DNA from: Caprimulgus europaeus
Lineage: Eukaryota > Chordata > Aves > Caprimulgiformes > Caprimulgidae
DNA length: 64,000 bases
Reading direction: 5' to 3'
NCBI GenBank assembly: GCA_907165065.1
Contig: OU015532.1
Coordinates: 40,650,839-40,714,838 of the forward strand
Shown piece by piece: positions 37,901-48,800 of the stretch (the first letter of the stretch is position 1; every line of letters starts with the position of its first letter). The notes below the pieces were generated by a model, which saw nothing but the letters and a program-made list of their open reading frames with translations, was not told the origin of the DNA and ran no database searches. Position numbers and translations under genes: made by a program.

Positions 37901-38184
37901 GAACACTACAAGGAGGGGAAGGACAGTGGGGACAGCCATGATACAACTTCTTAGAATAGACATGTGTATTCTAAATGTGTATGTGTGTTTTAAAATAAGC
38001 GGTATATCTTCTGTGTAGGTTTGACTCCTGACTTAAAATTGCCACAAGTGTGTTTGTGAATGTGCAAAGCATACTACCTTCTTTCTGAATAATGTAAACC
38101 TCCTAGGAGAAATGACAACATTGTGTATTTTTTTTTTTCCAGGAAAGAATGATTACACATTTTGAAAGGTCCAAAATGGAATGA
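15868..38184 (+). CDS. TMEM87A: TMEM87A, GOLD-domain seven-transmembrane Golgi protein
   Basis: This is a GOST-family membrane protein of the Golgi; published work links the family to Golgi ion/pH homeostasis, trafficking and mechanosensitive currents. Coding exons are 15868-15999, 17113-17170, 20956-21053, 21911-22027, 23386-23439, 23533-23589, 25242-25389, 25874-25935, 27822-28005, 28864-28963, 29735-29828, then either 30429-30500 or 31069-31137, then 32201-32309, 33472-33530, 33793-33896, 34258-34331, 35167-35228, 36412-36467, 37752-37782 and 38143-38184. The frame is unbroken at 569 residues (570 with the alternative exon), against 555 in human. Residues 1 to about 32 are a signal peptide. 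The lumenal GOLD-like domain runs to about 242 with N-glycosylation sequons at N57, N78, N127 and N164. Seven helices lie between about 243 and 475. An acidic cytosolic tail ends [10 protein letters not shown]. The start codon sits in a CpG island and is followed by a Leu-rich signal sequence. Confidence 0.96.
17171..20955 (+). other. TMEM87A intron 2 (3.8 kb)
   Basis: The largest intron of TMEM87A in this window. It is T- and G-rich on the plus strand with several poly-T runs (for example 19912-19926). No repeat family, RNA gene or extra exon was recognised. Confidence 0.75.
26062..26128. repeat. T/G-rich low-complexity tract
   Basis: Runs of T broken by GGGG, GTGTGTGTGG and GGGGGG, in TMEM87A intron 8. 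Only two long G runs are present, so a stable quadruplex is not well supported. Confidence 0.75.
27198..27221. repeat. Poly-A tract
   Basis: Fourteen A, a single T and nine A in TMEM87A intron 8. There is no clear retroposon body on either side, so I do not call it a SINE or retrocopy tail. Confidence 0.7.
30177..30275. repeat. A/C-rich low-complexity tract just upstream of alternative exon 12a
   Basis: Successive A-rich and C-rich blocks (AAAAAAACCC, CCCCCGCCCCCC, AACCAAACCAAAAAAACCC) ending about 150 bp before exon 12a. The plus strand here is unusually poor in T for this T-rich intron. Repeats of ACC/CAAACC type could bind splicing regulators, but that is speculative. Confidence 0.7.
30429..30500 (+). 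CDS. TMEM87A: TMEM87A alternative exon 12a (24 codons, alternative TM5)
   Basis: This exon begins [11 protein letters not shown] and ends DACIILW. It follows a pyrimidine-rich TTTTTTCAG acceptor in phase 0 with exon 11 (29735-29828). Its 3' end has no GT donor. The sequence immediately after the final TGG codon is ATATCCTTTC, a perfect U12-type AT-AC donor. The peptide is hydrophobic and aligns with exon 12b around a shared Asp and a terminal Trp (MIDACIILW versus FLDTALCWW), so it is a duplicated exon rather than chance. It keeps frame when spliced to 32201. I infer it is used instead of 12b. Its expression is not shown by sequence alone. Confidence 0.8.
30501..30508 (+). promoter_or_regulatory. 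U12-type AT-AC 5' splice site of exon 12a
   Basis: ATATCCTT matches the minor-spliceosome AT-AC donor consensus at all eight positions. No GT within reach would preserve the reading frame or the protein homology. Confidence 0.85.
31069..31137 (+). CDS. TMEM87A: TMEM87A exon 12b (23 codons, canonical TM5)
   Basis: This exon codes [17 protein letters not shown] through TALCWW and is nearly identical to the mammalian TMEM87A segment [17 protein letters not shown]. The acceptor is a major-type CTCCAG. The donor is ATATCCTTCA directly after the second Trp codon, again a U12-type AT-AC site. Splicing to 32201 gives [13 protein letters not shown], exactly the mammalian sequence. That fixes both ends of the AT-AC intron. 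Confidence 0.95.
31138..31145 (+). promoter_or_regulatory. U12-type AT-AC 5' splice site of exon 12b
   Basis: A second perfect ATATCCTT donor lies 637 bp downstream of the first. The exon end is fixed by the conserved CWW|IFISL junction, so this is an AT-AC intron and not a mis-set GT-AG boundary. Confidence 0.93.
32183..32200 (+). promoter_or_regulatory. U12-type branch point and AC 3' splice site before TMEM87A exon 13
   Basis: TTCCTTGAC at 32183-32191 matches the U12 branch-point consensus TTCCTTRAY. The branch adenosine at 32190 is 10 nt from the intron end, within the short window typical of minor introns. The intron ends CCATAC at 32200 and exon 13 begins ATATTCATCAGC (I-F-I-S). It is the only U12-type acceptor seen after the two AT-AC donors, so both must use it. 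Confidence 0.92.
38143..38184 (+). CDS. TMEM87A: TMEM87A last coding exon
   Basis: The exon encodes [13 protein letters not shown] followed by TGA, identical to the mammalian C-terminus. It follows a long pyrimidine tract and CCAG. The preceding exon (37752-37782) is only 31 nt, with phase completed across both junctions. Confidence 0.96.
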   Translation, partial: ERMITHFERSKME

Positions 38185-39975
38185 AGGAGTAGGTTTTTGC
38201 TACTGGAAGTGGAGACGCCTCTTTTAAAGTTGCTTGGTGGAGCACGTGCATCCTGCTGATTGTTTCTTGATCTCAGCCTTGGAAGTTTGATGCTTTATTG
38301 TCATGAGGGTGTCTTGCTGTGGAAGAAGTTCACAAGGACATTATAAACCTTTTGGAAATTTGAATTTACAAAGTTGCTGCAAGTTTGGATTTTTAAGCAA
38401 TTTAAATGTGTACTATTCCAGCACCTTCTGTAACTTTTCAAATATTTAATCTGTGAAACTAAAATTCCTAATGTCTGCTTGAGGAGTTTATATTTCAGTG
38501 TTACAACTGACACTTAGAAGTGAACTGTGTGTAGCTTTTTGGGGAAGGGTGGGGACAGATAAAAACAAGCACTGAAAAAAACAACAGACCCATTTTCTGT
38601 TAGATAACAGCTTACTGCTGTTGTTGGGCCATGTGTCCAACATGAATAAGGGGTTTTTAGGGAGAAGCTCCTGTTACTGAAGAAATTTATGGTGCCAGAA
38701 AGGAAATATTTGGAAAAGTTAGAGATATGAGTTTTTAACAAAATCAAGTGCAATTTTATTCAGAACACTGTGTAAGAAAGATTTTCTATTTAAAATGCCA
38801 TTGACCTATACGTAACAGCTGCATGGAGCTAACATGTGCTGTTGTGGCACATCTCATTGCCGGCAATGTGGTGGATGCCTGGAAAAATGATTTGCCCCTA
38901 GCTTCCATGTGTTGCATGATTTAATTTAAAAAGAACCAAAACCAAACATCATCAAACCCATTTTTGCAGTGCTCCACAAGTGCTTGACTACTCACATTAA
39001 GCAGATATTAACTATACATTTCAGCAGAACGAACTCTTCTCCCTGCACATTTAACATCTTGCACTGAGAAGTCAGCATCTATGAGAAGATGGCATTGCTC
39101 TCTAGAGGGTGCAGGCACTGCTTACCATACTTGAAAGAGGCTGTGATGGGAGTACAAAGTGCTGGGATAGTTCTGTTTCTGGTGTCTGTTTAGAATTGCC
39201 TCCCATCTAAGTGGATGATGGACTTTCCGGTCCCAATTGGTCCCTGTGGCCAAGAGGTACTCTGAGATCACTGTGTTTCAAAGTTGCAGATTTCTAATCT
39301 ATATAATTGCTTTTTGTTTCTCCTTTTCAAATGAAAAAACTTTTGAACAGTGTTCTGTTTGTATTCTATGCTTGGTTGTAGAGGCTTCACTTTCAATAAC
39401 TTACACATGAAAACCCACTGTGGACTGTATGACAAAAGCTCTAATTTGGATTCATAACCTTTACAACTGGTAATTACCAGGCAAGCAGCAGCACAGCTGG
39501 ACTTCTAGGGAGTTGATGTAGCTGCTACTGGAATGGCATAGGGAGTCAGCTTTTCTGGTTCTTCACTCATAGCTATGTCAGCAGAAGTGAACATATGCCT
39601 GTACTTCATTCATGCCACTGTAAGGTCTGGTAGCTTAGCTCTAGTTGATCTTTATCAGCAATTTATACTGAAACATGGCACTTTACTGTAGAGTTAGCTG
39701 GGGTACAAATGCATGGTATCTTCTGCTAGCTGTGCTGCGGGGACAGCAAACCCTCAGCTGATGGGCAGAGGAAAAAAGCTGTGGCTATAACACCTCAGTC
39801 TGCCTCTGCAAGAAGTGCTGGAGCTCTTCTGCCATCCACTTTAGGCCACAGGTAATCATAAATTAGAAAACACTTAATTTGGTATGCTTAATTTATATGG
39901 ATGAAAAACATTACCTCCATGCCCTTTTGGGGAGAGGAAATTTTGTGAAATAAAGCTACACAAAACTCAATATTT
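38185..39975 (+). other. TMEM87A: TMEM87A 3' UTR
   Basis: Sequence after the stop codon runs without recognisable coding potential to the first good polyadenylation hexamer at 39949-39954. It is moderately A/T-rich and holds no recognised repeat. The end is estimated from the hexamer. Alternative longer ends are possible because two further AATAAA hexamers follow. Confidence 0.7.
39949..39954 (+). terminator. Polyadenylation signal AATAAA, likely TMEM87A
   Basis: AATAAA in GTGAAATAAAGC, 1.8 kb past the TMEM87A stop codon and followed by a T-rich tract from about 39974. Further AATAAA copies at 40082-40087 and 40377-40382 could give longer 3' ends. Confidence 0.65.
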
Positions 39976-40382
39976 AATTTTTTTTTTAAGTCCTATTGTT
40001 TTGGGTCATTTGGGTTTTTTGAGACAAATAGGGAAAAATATTCTCTACTGGAAGCACAAAAGAAGTTTGTATGTACTATTTAATAAAAGCTAGGCAAAGA
40101 GTAGAAAGGCTTACATTGTGTCCTTCTGCTTTCTTACCACCTGTTCTCTCACAAGAGAAAATGTTAACCTCTTCTCCCTCACTTTAACTTTTTATTGCAT
40201 GGTATTTTTAATGCAGTTATTCCCAATTAGCTCATCTTTTTTCTTAAGTCTGACAATAGAGTGGAAGTCTGTCCCTTGAAAAGCTAGTATAGACAGGGTA
40301 AATATATTTCTGAACAAAAGTGAAAGATCTAAACAGTTTCCCTAATTGCATTCCTAGTTTAATAATTTAAAGCCTAAATAAA

Positions 40383-42040
40383 TGTAGCAGTGTGGTGCTT
40401 TCAGCCTACAACTGCAGTGGTCTTGGGCAGTCCTTTCGGCCTTCTACCCTTCCATCCCTGCAGGAACTTCCATCAGTGTTTGAGGTTGTCCTGAATTTCA
40501 CAGAGGCCTTGTTGCTCCCTTAGATAGCTGTTCCTGGTTTTTTCTTCAGGGAAGACTTAATTCAAATTTATACCTGTTCTTTCAAATTAGATATTGTAAT
40601 TTTAAAACGAAGTGTATGGGCTACTTGGAAGACTTGATGAGCAGGAGGGAGAAAACACATCTACTCTTAGGTCTGAGAGCTGCCTAAGTTTTTAGTGACT
40701 AGATTGGTGTATAGAAACTGAATTTTCTTTATGAAATTTGTCTGCTGACTTCAAGTATCTTCAACCAGCTATTCCTAATTGAGATAATGCTCGACTTGCA
40801 AAAGGAAAAAAAAAAAAAAGTCTGCCAGGAGTTAAAATATAGAGGGAACTTCTTCAGAGTTACTGTGCCTGATTTTTTCTTGTTTGTGAGAAGTAGCATT
40901 GTTGTAGCATATGCATGCCATGCAGAAAACTGAAAACAAAGTAATAGTGATAAAGATGATGATGTTGGCCAGCTTTTCATCAGGATGACAAGATTTTCCT
41001 GCTAGGAGTTCCAAAAGAGGGGCTGAGTAGCAGGAGATCACATGGCATGGTAATGAAATGCCGCAGGCTTGATAGGCACAGAGTGAGTCAGGGTCATAAG
41101 ACCTGGTGTAGGGAAGGGTGTGTTTGGTCTTATTGCACAGATGTAGGGAGGGTGTGAGGCTTTTTAATCCTTCTGTTCACTTTAAATGGCATTTTATGTT
41201 GTATGCTACATGAAAAGTATGGTACTTCTGTTTTAAAACCTGAAGAGGCCAATTCCTTGCACTTAATTTGTACTCTGGTAAAAATGGATTACAGCCATTT
41301 GCATGTGAAATAATTACCCAAGTGTTACTGAAACCTAAATTTCCTTTCACTAAATTGATGGTATATTCTTCCTTCTGTAGGATTCCTAGGTCAAGGAGAC
41401 GGGATACATGCCCGAGCTGTATCTCCTTTGTTAATTTGCAGTTCTGGTATCTGCAAAGGGGATGTGACTTAGCATTGTTTTGTGCTTTAGCAAGATTTCA
41501 TTCCTGAGCAGGAGAGAAGTTTGGTGCAAGAGTACCACACGATCTCCCAGCACAGAGCATCCTCAGTCCCTGTTTTCTAAAACAGTGTTCTCTGTTGGTG
41601 AAGATGCTGAGAGAACTTAGGACTGTGTGCTTGTTTGGTTTGGCTTGGTTTAGTTGGTTTAGCTTTTAGGTCAGTGGTGGTGAACGTTGTGCTTCTCCAC
41701 AGCCAATGTAAACGCAACCATGGCCTGTTCTGGAAGGAACAAGGTAACAAAGATTTCCTCCTGGAGATTGAACTTCACCTGCCAAGTTCCTAGGATAAGT
41801 TCATTGAAGTAAAATTTAGGGCCTCCAGAAGTAGACATTTACTTGCAAGAGAGGTTTTGCTGTTCTCATCTGGTTTCCTTGGGTTATGCAGATCAGTTTT
41901 TGTCTGTGTACAGAAGGACCTTCCCGTGTGCTGTGGTTTTGTGTTGGCAAATGGCAGCCAGACATCTCTGATTTTCACGCTGTCATGGGAAGACCAAGTG
42001 GGTGTCTTACAGCCCGTCCCTTCCGGCGGTATGGAGATAC
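40383..42040. other. TMEM87A-VPS39 intergenic region
   Basis: About 1.65 kb between the last plausible TMEM87A polyadenylation signal and the VPS39 CpG island. No plus-strand gene is apparent. On the minus strand, 41164-40832 is an open frame of about 110 codons with a membrane-helix-like stretch, discussed in the findings. It has no in-frame ATG and is not called as a gene. A poly-A tract lies at about 40805-40820. Confidence 0.6.
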
Positions 42041-42870
42041 ACAGGGGCTATGTCAGGGCGGAGAGAGTCCCCTCAGGGTCGGGGAGCGCGGCCCCCGCTG
42101 CGGTAGGTGCTGGCCGTGCCGTTCCGCGCTTCCCGTTAGTGCCCGAGCCCCAGGCACTGGGCCTGGCCGGGCCGCCCGATCTCGGCCAAATGTCTGCCTG
42201 GCTGAGCTGCCCCAGCCCGCTGTGCCCAGGCCGCGCTGAGGGGGCGAGGCGAGGGCGGGAACAGCGCGGAGGGCGGAGCCCTGGCGCGGAAGCGGCGGTG
42301 AGGTGAGCGCGGGGGCTGCCGGGAAGGGCGGGGAGCTGTGGGCCGGCGGTGGCTGCCCTTCCGTCGAGGGCGTTCCCCAGCGCCGGCGCCTGCGTCTGCC
42401 CGGTCGGCGGCTGCTGTGGCAGCCGGGCCCGGGGGAGCCTGCGCCATGCACGACGCCTTCGAGCACGTACCGATCCTGGAGAAACTGCCGCTGCAGATCG
42501 ACTGCCTGGCGGCCTGGGGTGAGCCGGAGCGGCCGCGGTGCAGCCGCCCGGCGCTGCAGCCCGAGCATCTCTTCTCGCCTATCCCGGGCAGCCGGGACGC
42601 CCCGTCAGCTGTTCTGGGGGCCCGGGCCGCGGGTGGCTGCGTCGCTCGGCCCTGGGGCGGCTGTGGGGCGGGCGGTGGCCCAGCCGCCTCGCAGGCCTGG
42701 GCGTGCGGGCAGCGCGGGAGCAGGTCCCCGTGTTGGGGCTCATTGCGTTGGCCCCGGTGCCCGCAGCTGGGGGCTGCCGACGGTCTCCGGGCGCCCGCAG
42801 CACTACCCGCCCGGCGGCAGCCCCGCTGGGGAGGGGGAGGAGGAGGCAGCAGCCGTCATTTCCAGTGCTG
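42040..42870 (+). promoter_or_regulatory. CpG-island promoter of VPS39
   Basis: A sharp G+C- and CpG-rich block spans the VPS39 first coding exon, its 5' flank and the start of intron 1. It has no TATA box. Overlapping open frames on both strands here are compositional artefacts. The transcription start is probably within about 300 bp upstream of the ATG at 42446. The limits are judged by eye. Confidence 0.8.
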
Positions 42871-45800
42871 CAACTGTGGGTCGGCTCGTTTCTTGCTAAA
42901 AGCGTTCCCTACATTTTGACTGAAATTTATCTTGTAAAGACGTTCCAGTCTTAGATTTAGACTCCGTTTACATGTGTTAGCGATATACAAATGTAGGTTA
43001 TGTTTTTGGGCATACTTGACAGTCGAGATTTTGGTCAGGTGATTGCACCAGCTGTTGTAGTGATAAGGCCTTTCAAAGTTTTGGAGCAGTTTCCATCCAA
43101 CGCAAGATTGGTAATTAAAAAAAACTACAGACACTATGCAATTGTGACCCCTTTAATCTGTATTAAGAACAAAATTCTAACCTGAATAGTAGTGCCATTT
43201 TTAAATAAACATGGGTTGTTTATGCTAGAGTTATTTAGTAGAGAAGATGTGAAGATAGCTTATTCATGTGTTGAGGCTTTTATCTTCTATCTCTTTGAAA
43301 GCATTTATTTTGCTGAAGTCAAAGCTTAAACCCACTACCCTGTGGTAGTATGGTTGTATAACAAGAGGTGTAATTCTGTCTCCACAAATTTTCTGCGAAA
43401 TAGTGGAAGAAAGGTCTTGCAGGAAACAAAATTTTATTAAAATACAGGTATTTGTAATGAGGGAGTAGTAGATGTAGAAAGAAGTATCTGTGTATGCTTC
43501 TTTTCTCTATGATCTTCAGTAAGGAGGAATTTCAGTCATGACCCAATAAAGATTCTGTGCATTTTCTATGTTATAATTGCTGTAAATAAGAAGAGTCTAA
43601 AACTGCCATGGAGTTTGTATATAAAAAGGTTGTCTTTGACTGTTGGTTGTCCAAACAATTCAAATGTTGTTTAGGCACTGTTCTTCGAGGCATAGCTGAC
43701 TATTTTAGAGACTTGTAAAAAACTGACTATTAAAAAAAAGAAGCCAACAAAAAGCCACCAAACAAACCCACATAGAACTTCCTGTTTTTCTTCCTGACAG
43801 TTCTTCCCATTATGTAGCACTGTTCCTCTCTGGGAGATAGTAACATCTGAAGAATAGTTTATTGCCTCTTTTTATTGCACTAAAGATGCAATGATTTGCT
43901 TCTTTACCTTTGTATGAACAAGTGCAATGTGATGTCTAGGCTGTACTCCTGTTCTAATGTGTGATCTTTGGCCATCCTCTCCTGAGAATGAAAGCTGCTT
44001 ACTTCTGAGCACTCCTACCAGAGAGGTAATAGGAGACATGTAGTTGCCACGTGAGGTCCTCTTGGGCATTTGAAACAAGTTTCCTAGTATTCTGATAAAT
44101 GTAACTTGTCTGGGAAAGGCAGTCTTTGTTGAAACTTATTAGACTCTTTTTCTCCTCCGTCTTTGTAGAAGAATGGCTCCTTGTTGGTACCAAACAAGGG
44201 CATCTTCTTCTTTACAGGATCAAGAAAGACGTAGGTAAGTTGATTTTAAGAATGGTGCAAGGAGTTGATTATGTTATTTTTATTTCCTGTACTTAAAAGA
44301 GGTTGTAGTGCTGTTAACACAAATATGTTTAATTACTGATTTTTTTCCTACCTAGAGTTTAATGAATATTGGAGTGGGATCTTTGGTGAAAATGTAGGTA
44401 GCTTTTATCAGATGTGCAAGAAGGATAGCAAGTAGTGTCAGCCTATTTTCTGTTTTAAAGTACGTTTTATATCATGTCTCCATATGTTTGAATTTATAGT
44501 AAATTAGTGTAATTTTTGTGAATACAGGACATAACTGTGCACTAAAGCAGTACAATGTGCTAGTTACCAGAGGTTAATGTAGGACTGGATTAGTGAAAGA
44601 GCAACTTTATTCAGTGAGTCCGTGAGTGTCAAAGGATGGGGAAGAGGCATCCTTCCTAACCAATTATGTTGTGTATTTACTCTTCTCTCTGCCTCTTTTA
44701 CAGTTGCATGTGTTCATAGTCTCTTTTGGAGATGCCATAAAAAGAACTATTCTATTTTTGGTTTAGTTAAAATTTATGTTCACTAAACAAATTTGTATTC
44801 TGTGTTATGTACTATTATGTAGAAACTGATATTATTGCACACAGTAATGTGGTGTGGGACAGGAAAGGAAAAACCAAGCATCTCTTTCGAAGTTCATCAG
44901 CTCTTGGAAGGATGTTCATTTGTAGTTACTTGGATTCTAGAGACTGAATTCACCTTGCTTTTTCTGAAACTTGTTAGGCGATCTATTCCAATCAGAACAT
45001 GTTAGTTTTGAGTTGCTAGTGTCTTATCTCACATGGTAAATTTCTCCCCCTTTTTTGCATCAATGCCAGGAGAGGTTATGTCATCAGAAAGTGTCTGTAA
45101 GTCTTTATCTCTAAAACTCCTTTTAAACCCTTGTGATGTAGTGTTTACTCCTTGTCTACTTTGCAGTGATGTGCTCCCTAGCAATTTAAATTGCTGATAT
45201 TTGATTGGTGTGGATGAAGTCTTTAAGGGTATCTTTGTATCTCTGGGTTTCAAAATACTTAAATATAATTATTGTAATCTAAAATTCCAGCAGGGCAAAA
45301 ATATAACTATTGATGAGGTTCTCAGATGGGTACAAGAAGTGTAATTTAAATTTTCACCTGACGAAGACCTTCTGATGCATTTAGCTATCAAGTAAAAGAT
45401 AGCACAGATATGTTAGAAGAGTCATTCTTCTAGTGTTAAGTGGCCACATTTGCTTTCATAATTCTTCATAATTATTTAATGTAAGATATATTCAGCAATA
45501 AATTTAAGGGCAACTTCAGTTTATGTATTCTCTAAAATCTTTTTGGTAGGTTGTAATAGATTTGAAGTGACACTAGAGAAATCCAACAAGAACTTCTCAA
45601 AAAAGATTCAGCAGGTAGGAAATACCATCTTCTTGATACTGGGACAGTTTTCCAGTGTTTTCAGCCAAGAAACAGAACATCAAACGTAATTCTGGAATCT
45701 CTGCTAAGCTTAAAAAATTTCCTGAAAACTGTGGTTGCTTGTAGAGGTGGCACAGCCTGGTGTTTTGCCATCTTCTCATAACAGGAATAAGCTTGGTTTG

Positions 45801-48800
45801 GTTGCTAAAGCAGAAAGCAAAGAATTGGAACTTACAGGTTTATGTTTGGCTTTTATGGAAACGTCATCATTCACAGTAAATCTTCAGCTGCTCTGACTGA
45901 GAGTATTTGTAAAAATATTGGTAATACACCAACAGACAGTAAGATGTAATTTGACTCTCAGATAAAATGCTGTAGAAACGTGAATATAATTCTTCTTATT
46001 TTTAATTGAGAACTAAAGTAACTGCTTATCTACTGCCAGTCTTACTACTGTTGGTTTTTTTTTTTTGAGAACTTTGATTTACTGATTATATTGATACTTA
46101 GGAAAGCCTTTGCCTCAGAGATTATGCAGCCTCTTTCAGCAGCACCCTGCATATCCTTGAGAAGTATTTCTGTACTAGTAACTTACCACTTATTATAGAA
46201 TTGTTTTACCAGCTTAGGTTGCAAGCTCTATGTGCTAGCTTGTGATGTAAGTGAAAGGGGTTGCAATAGCTGGGGAAAGGTTGTGCATAGATAGCTGCCT
46301 TGCTTTTTTCATTATTTTGAGGGTATCTAAAATTATTTTTCTTAGACTGTCTATAATCAAGCTTTGTTCAGGGAGTTAGTTTATGAATGAGTCATTAATA
46401 GAATTCTTTTTTTCAGATTCATGTTGTTTCTCAGTTTAAAATTCTGGTCAGTCTATTAGGTAAGTGAAGAAAATGTTTTAATATTTAACGAGCTCTTCTC
46501 CATGCATTTACTTTGTTGAATGTGGCACCCTTTCCACACACCTGCATAGTAGTGTACTTGTTGAAAAGTCATTGTGTAAGATTTAGGGTTTTTCATTTTG
46601 CAGAGGAAGCATTATGCAGCATAGATGGAGAAGCAACTTTGCCAACTTGGAGAACAAAGTATTAATGCTAAATTTTGTGATTAGAAATGAAAAAATACAT
46701 ACGTGTGCTAAAGTGTGTGTGTATATACACATGTGTATATATATAGTTTGTCTATATTGACGTGTATGTATATACATAGATGCATGTGTATGTTTGTGCA
46801 CACCATGTGACAGAGGCTGAAACTTCTGTCCAAACTTGTTTCGTGTATGAAACTTACTGTTGGTGTGTTACACCAAATTCAGTTTATATGCAGATGGTGA
46901 TCTTTTACCATCTTGTGGAAGATCTAAGTTTGCTTATCTCTGGCTGTATTTGTTTAACCTTATGATCTTCCTATGTCTTTTTTCGCTTGTGTTGCTATTC
47001 CCTTCTTTATGATCTCCAAGTCCCGGCTCTTCCGACTCCAGCATGTGTAGATTTCTGCTGCCTGCGTCCTCGTGCGTACAATAACTTGACCACAGCACCC
47101 TGCATTTGCAGCTGTTCACTTTCTGCTAGTTCCATGAGCCAGTTCAAAATGGTCTTTGTTCATACAATTTTCCTTTATCAACTTGCTCTGCTCTGGCCTG
47201 CTTGCTGTCCCTTCTACTCCCATTTCCTCTTCTTGGTTAGCACCTGTTCTCCATTGCTTCTTGTAATTTTACCAGTGCTGGTGTTAGTCGTCTTTTCTGC
47301 CTTTATTGTCTTGCATTTGTATATGCCTCAGCTCTTACTTTTCAGCTGTTGGGAAAACATTCTTTTTCCTTTCTTGCAGCTCTTAGCTTCACAAGTTCTT
47401 TTTATGTAAACATAAAATGTGATGAGTTTTTTGAATTTGCAATGAGCTCTACATGCATTAAATATTGAATAATAATTGTAATTTTATTTAAAACAGAAAA
47501 TAACATCTATGTCCATGACCTGTTGACATTTCAACAAATCACCACGGTTTCCAAGGCAAAAGGTGCATCTCTCTTCACTTGTGATCTTCAGGTAAGAGGA
47601 GGAATACAATGGCACAGATGTCCTTACTGATTGTAATAAGTTCAACTTTTTGTGTTGCTGTATAGATTAGGTTTGTTAATTTTATGTTACATGCAAGTTG
47701 CTTGAGTACTAGTGCTTTTTTAATTAGTACGTACTGGATCTTGAAGTTTTGCTTAAGGTAACATTTTTTAATCTAGTCATCTTGTTTTTCTGCCTGTGCT
47801 TCATAAGATATCTTCCTGTTCATCTTGTGATTGCAGCCTTTAACCTCTGATACAAAACTTCAAGGCATTTTTATCCTGTAGTAACTTTGTCTTCTTTTTT
47901 GAAAGATCCTCTTCAATATAAAAGCCATCCCCTTCCCTTAAATTGCCAGCATACTAGCTCATAGTGGTTCCCTTCACCAGGCATCTCCATCACTGCTTCT
48001 GTTACATTGTAGTTTCTGTTAAACTGTATTGTCCCAAAGAATCCCACAGATTCTGGCCATAAAATGGTTCCATAAAGTACAGCAATCCTCTTTTCATATG
48101 CTGTGGTTTATTAAGTGACCCATTTCTATCCAAGTGATTTTCCCAGTGTCATTCAGAAACCATATTCAAAGAGCAAATGGCTTAAGTGCTCTTTGTCAAT
48201 ACTTCTCTCTTTGCCCAATGGGAGCTTAGTGTTAAATATTTTCTGATAAATACTTAGTGTTTTCTAGGTGTTAAAAATAGTGATGTCTTTCAAAGCACCT
48301 TTAAATCTGGTCGTTCCAAAGTGCCTTATTGTTGTGTGTACGGGCATTTAACTTTGCTAGTATTTCTTGTCTGGAAACCTTCCCAATAGGCTCAAATATT
48401 AAACAGCTATTAATGTTATCTGTTAGTACAGCACATTCATTGCATTGTTCTTTTTCCTCCCCTCTCCTATACTGCATAGAGTCCAAGCTATTTACACTAG
48501 TCTTCAGGGCTGGGCTAATAGCTCTCAACTTATCTTCTGTTTGTGTGTGTATGTCTCTGGTGCCCTTTTGGTTTTTTTGTACTTCCTTGGTGTCAATATT
48601 TGCCAAAGTTCATTTTTTAAGTATCCTACCCCCTTCTCTATTGACTTCCTTGTATGTTCATCCATGCCAGAAGGGCATTCCCTAAAGCTTTGCTTCAAGC
48701 TGACAATTCTTTTGGCCTTGTATTATCTTACTTGGCTCTTAGTTTATGAGTGCCTGTGAGTTAGGCCTGTCTATTTTCACAGCAGTCAGATACAGGGGAA

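Noticed and set aside
42053..42954. Several 100-200-codon open frames on both strands around VPS39 exon 1
   Set aside because: CpG-island composition artefacts. Only the frame starting at 42446 continues into conserved VPS39.
46987..47409. 140-codon plus-strand frame resembling a multi-helix membrane protein
   Set aside because: Begins at TTG, lies in a VPS39 intron, and its hydrophobicity follows from T/C-rich sequence. No homology recognised.
48301..48606. 101-codon minus-strand frame in VPS39 intron 5
   Set aside because: No ATG start, an upstream stop close by, and no recognised domain. Length is compatible with chance.
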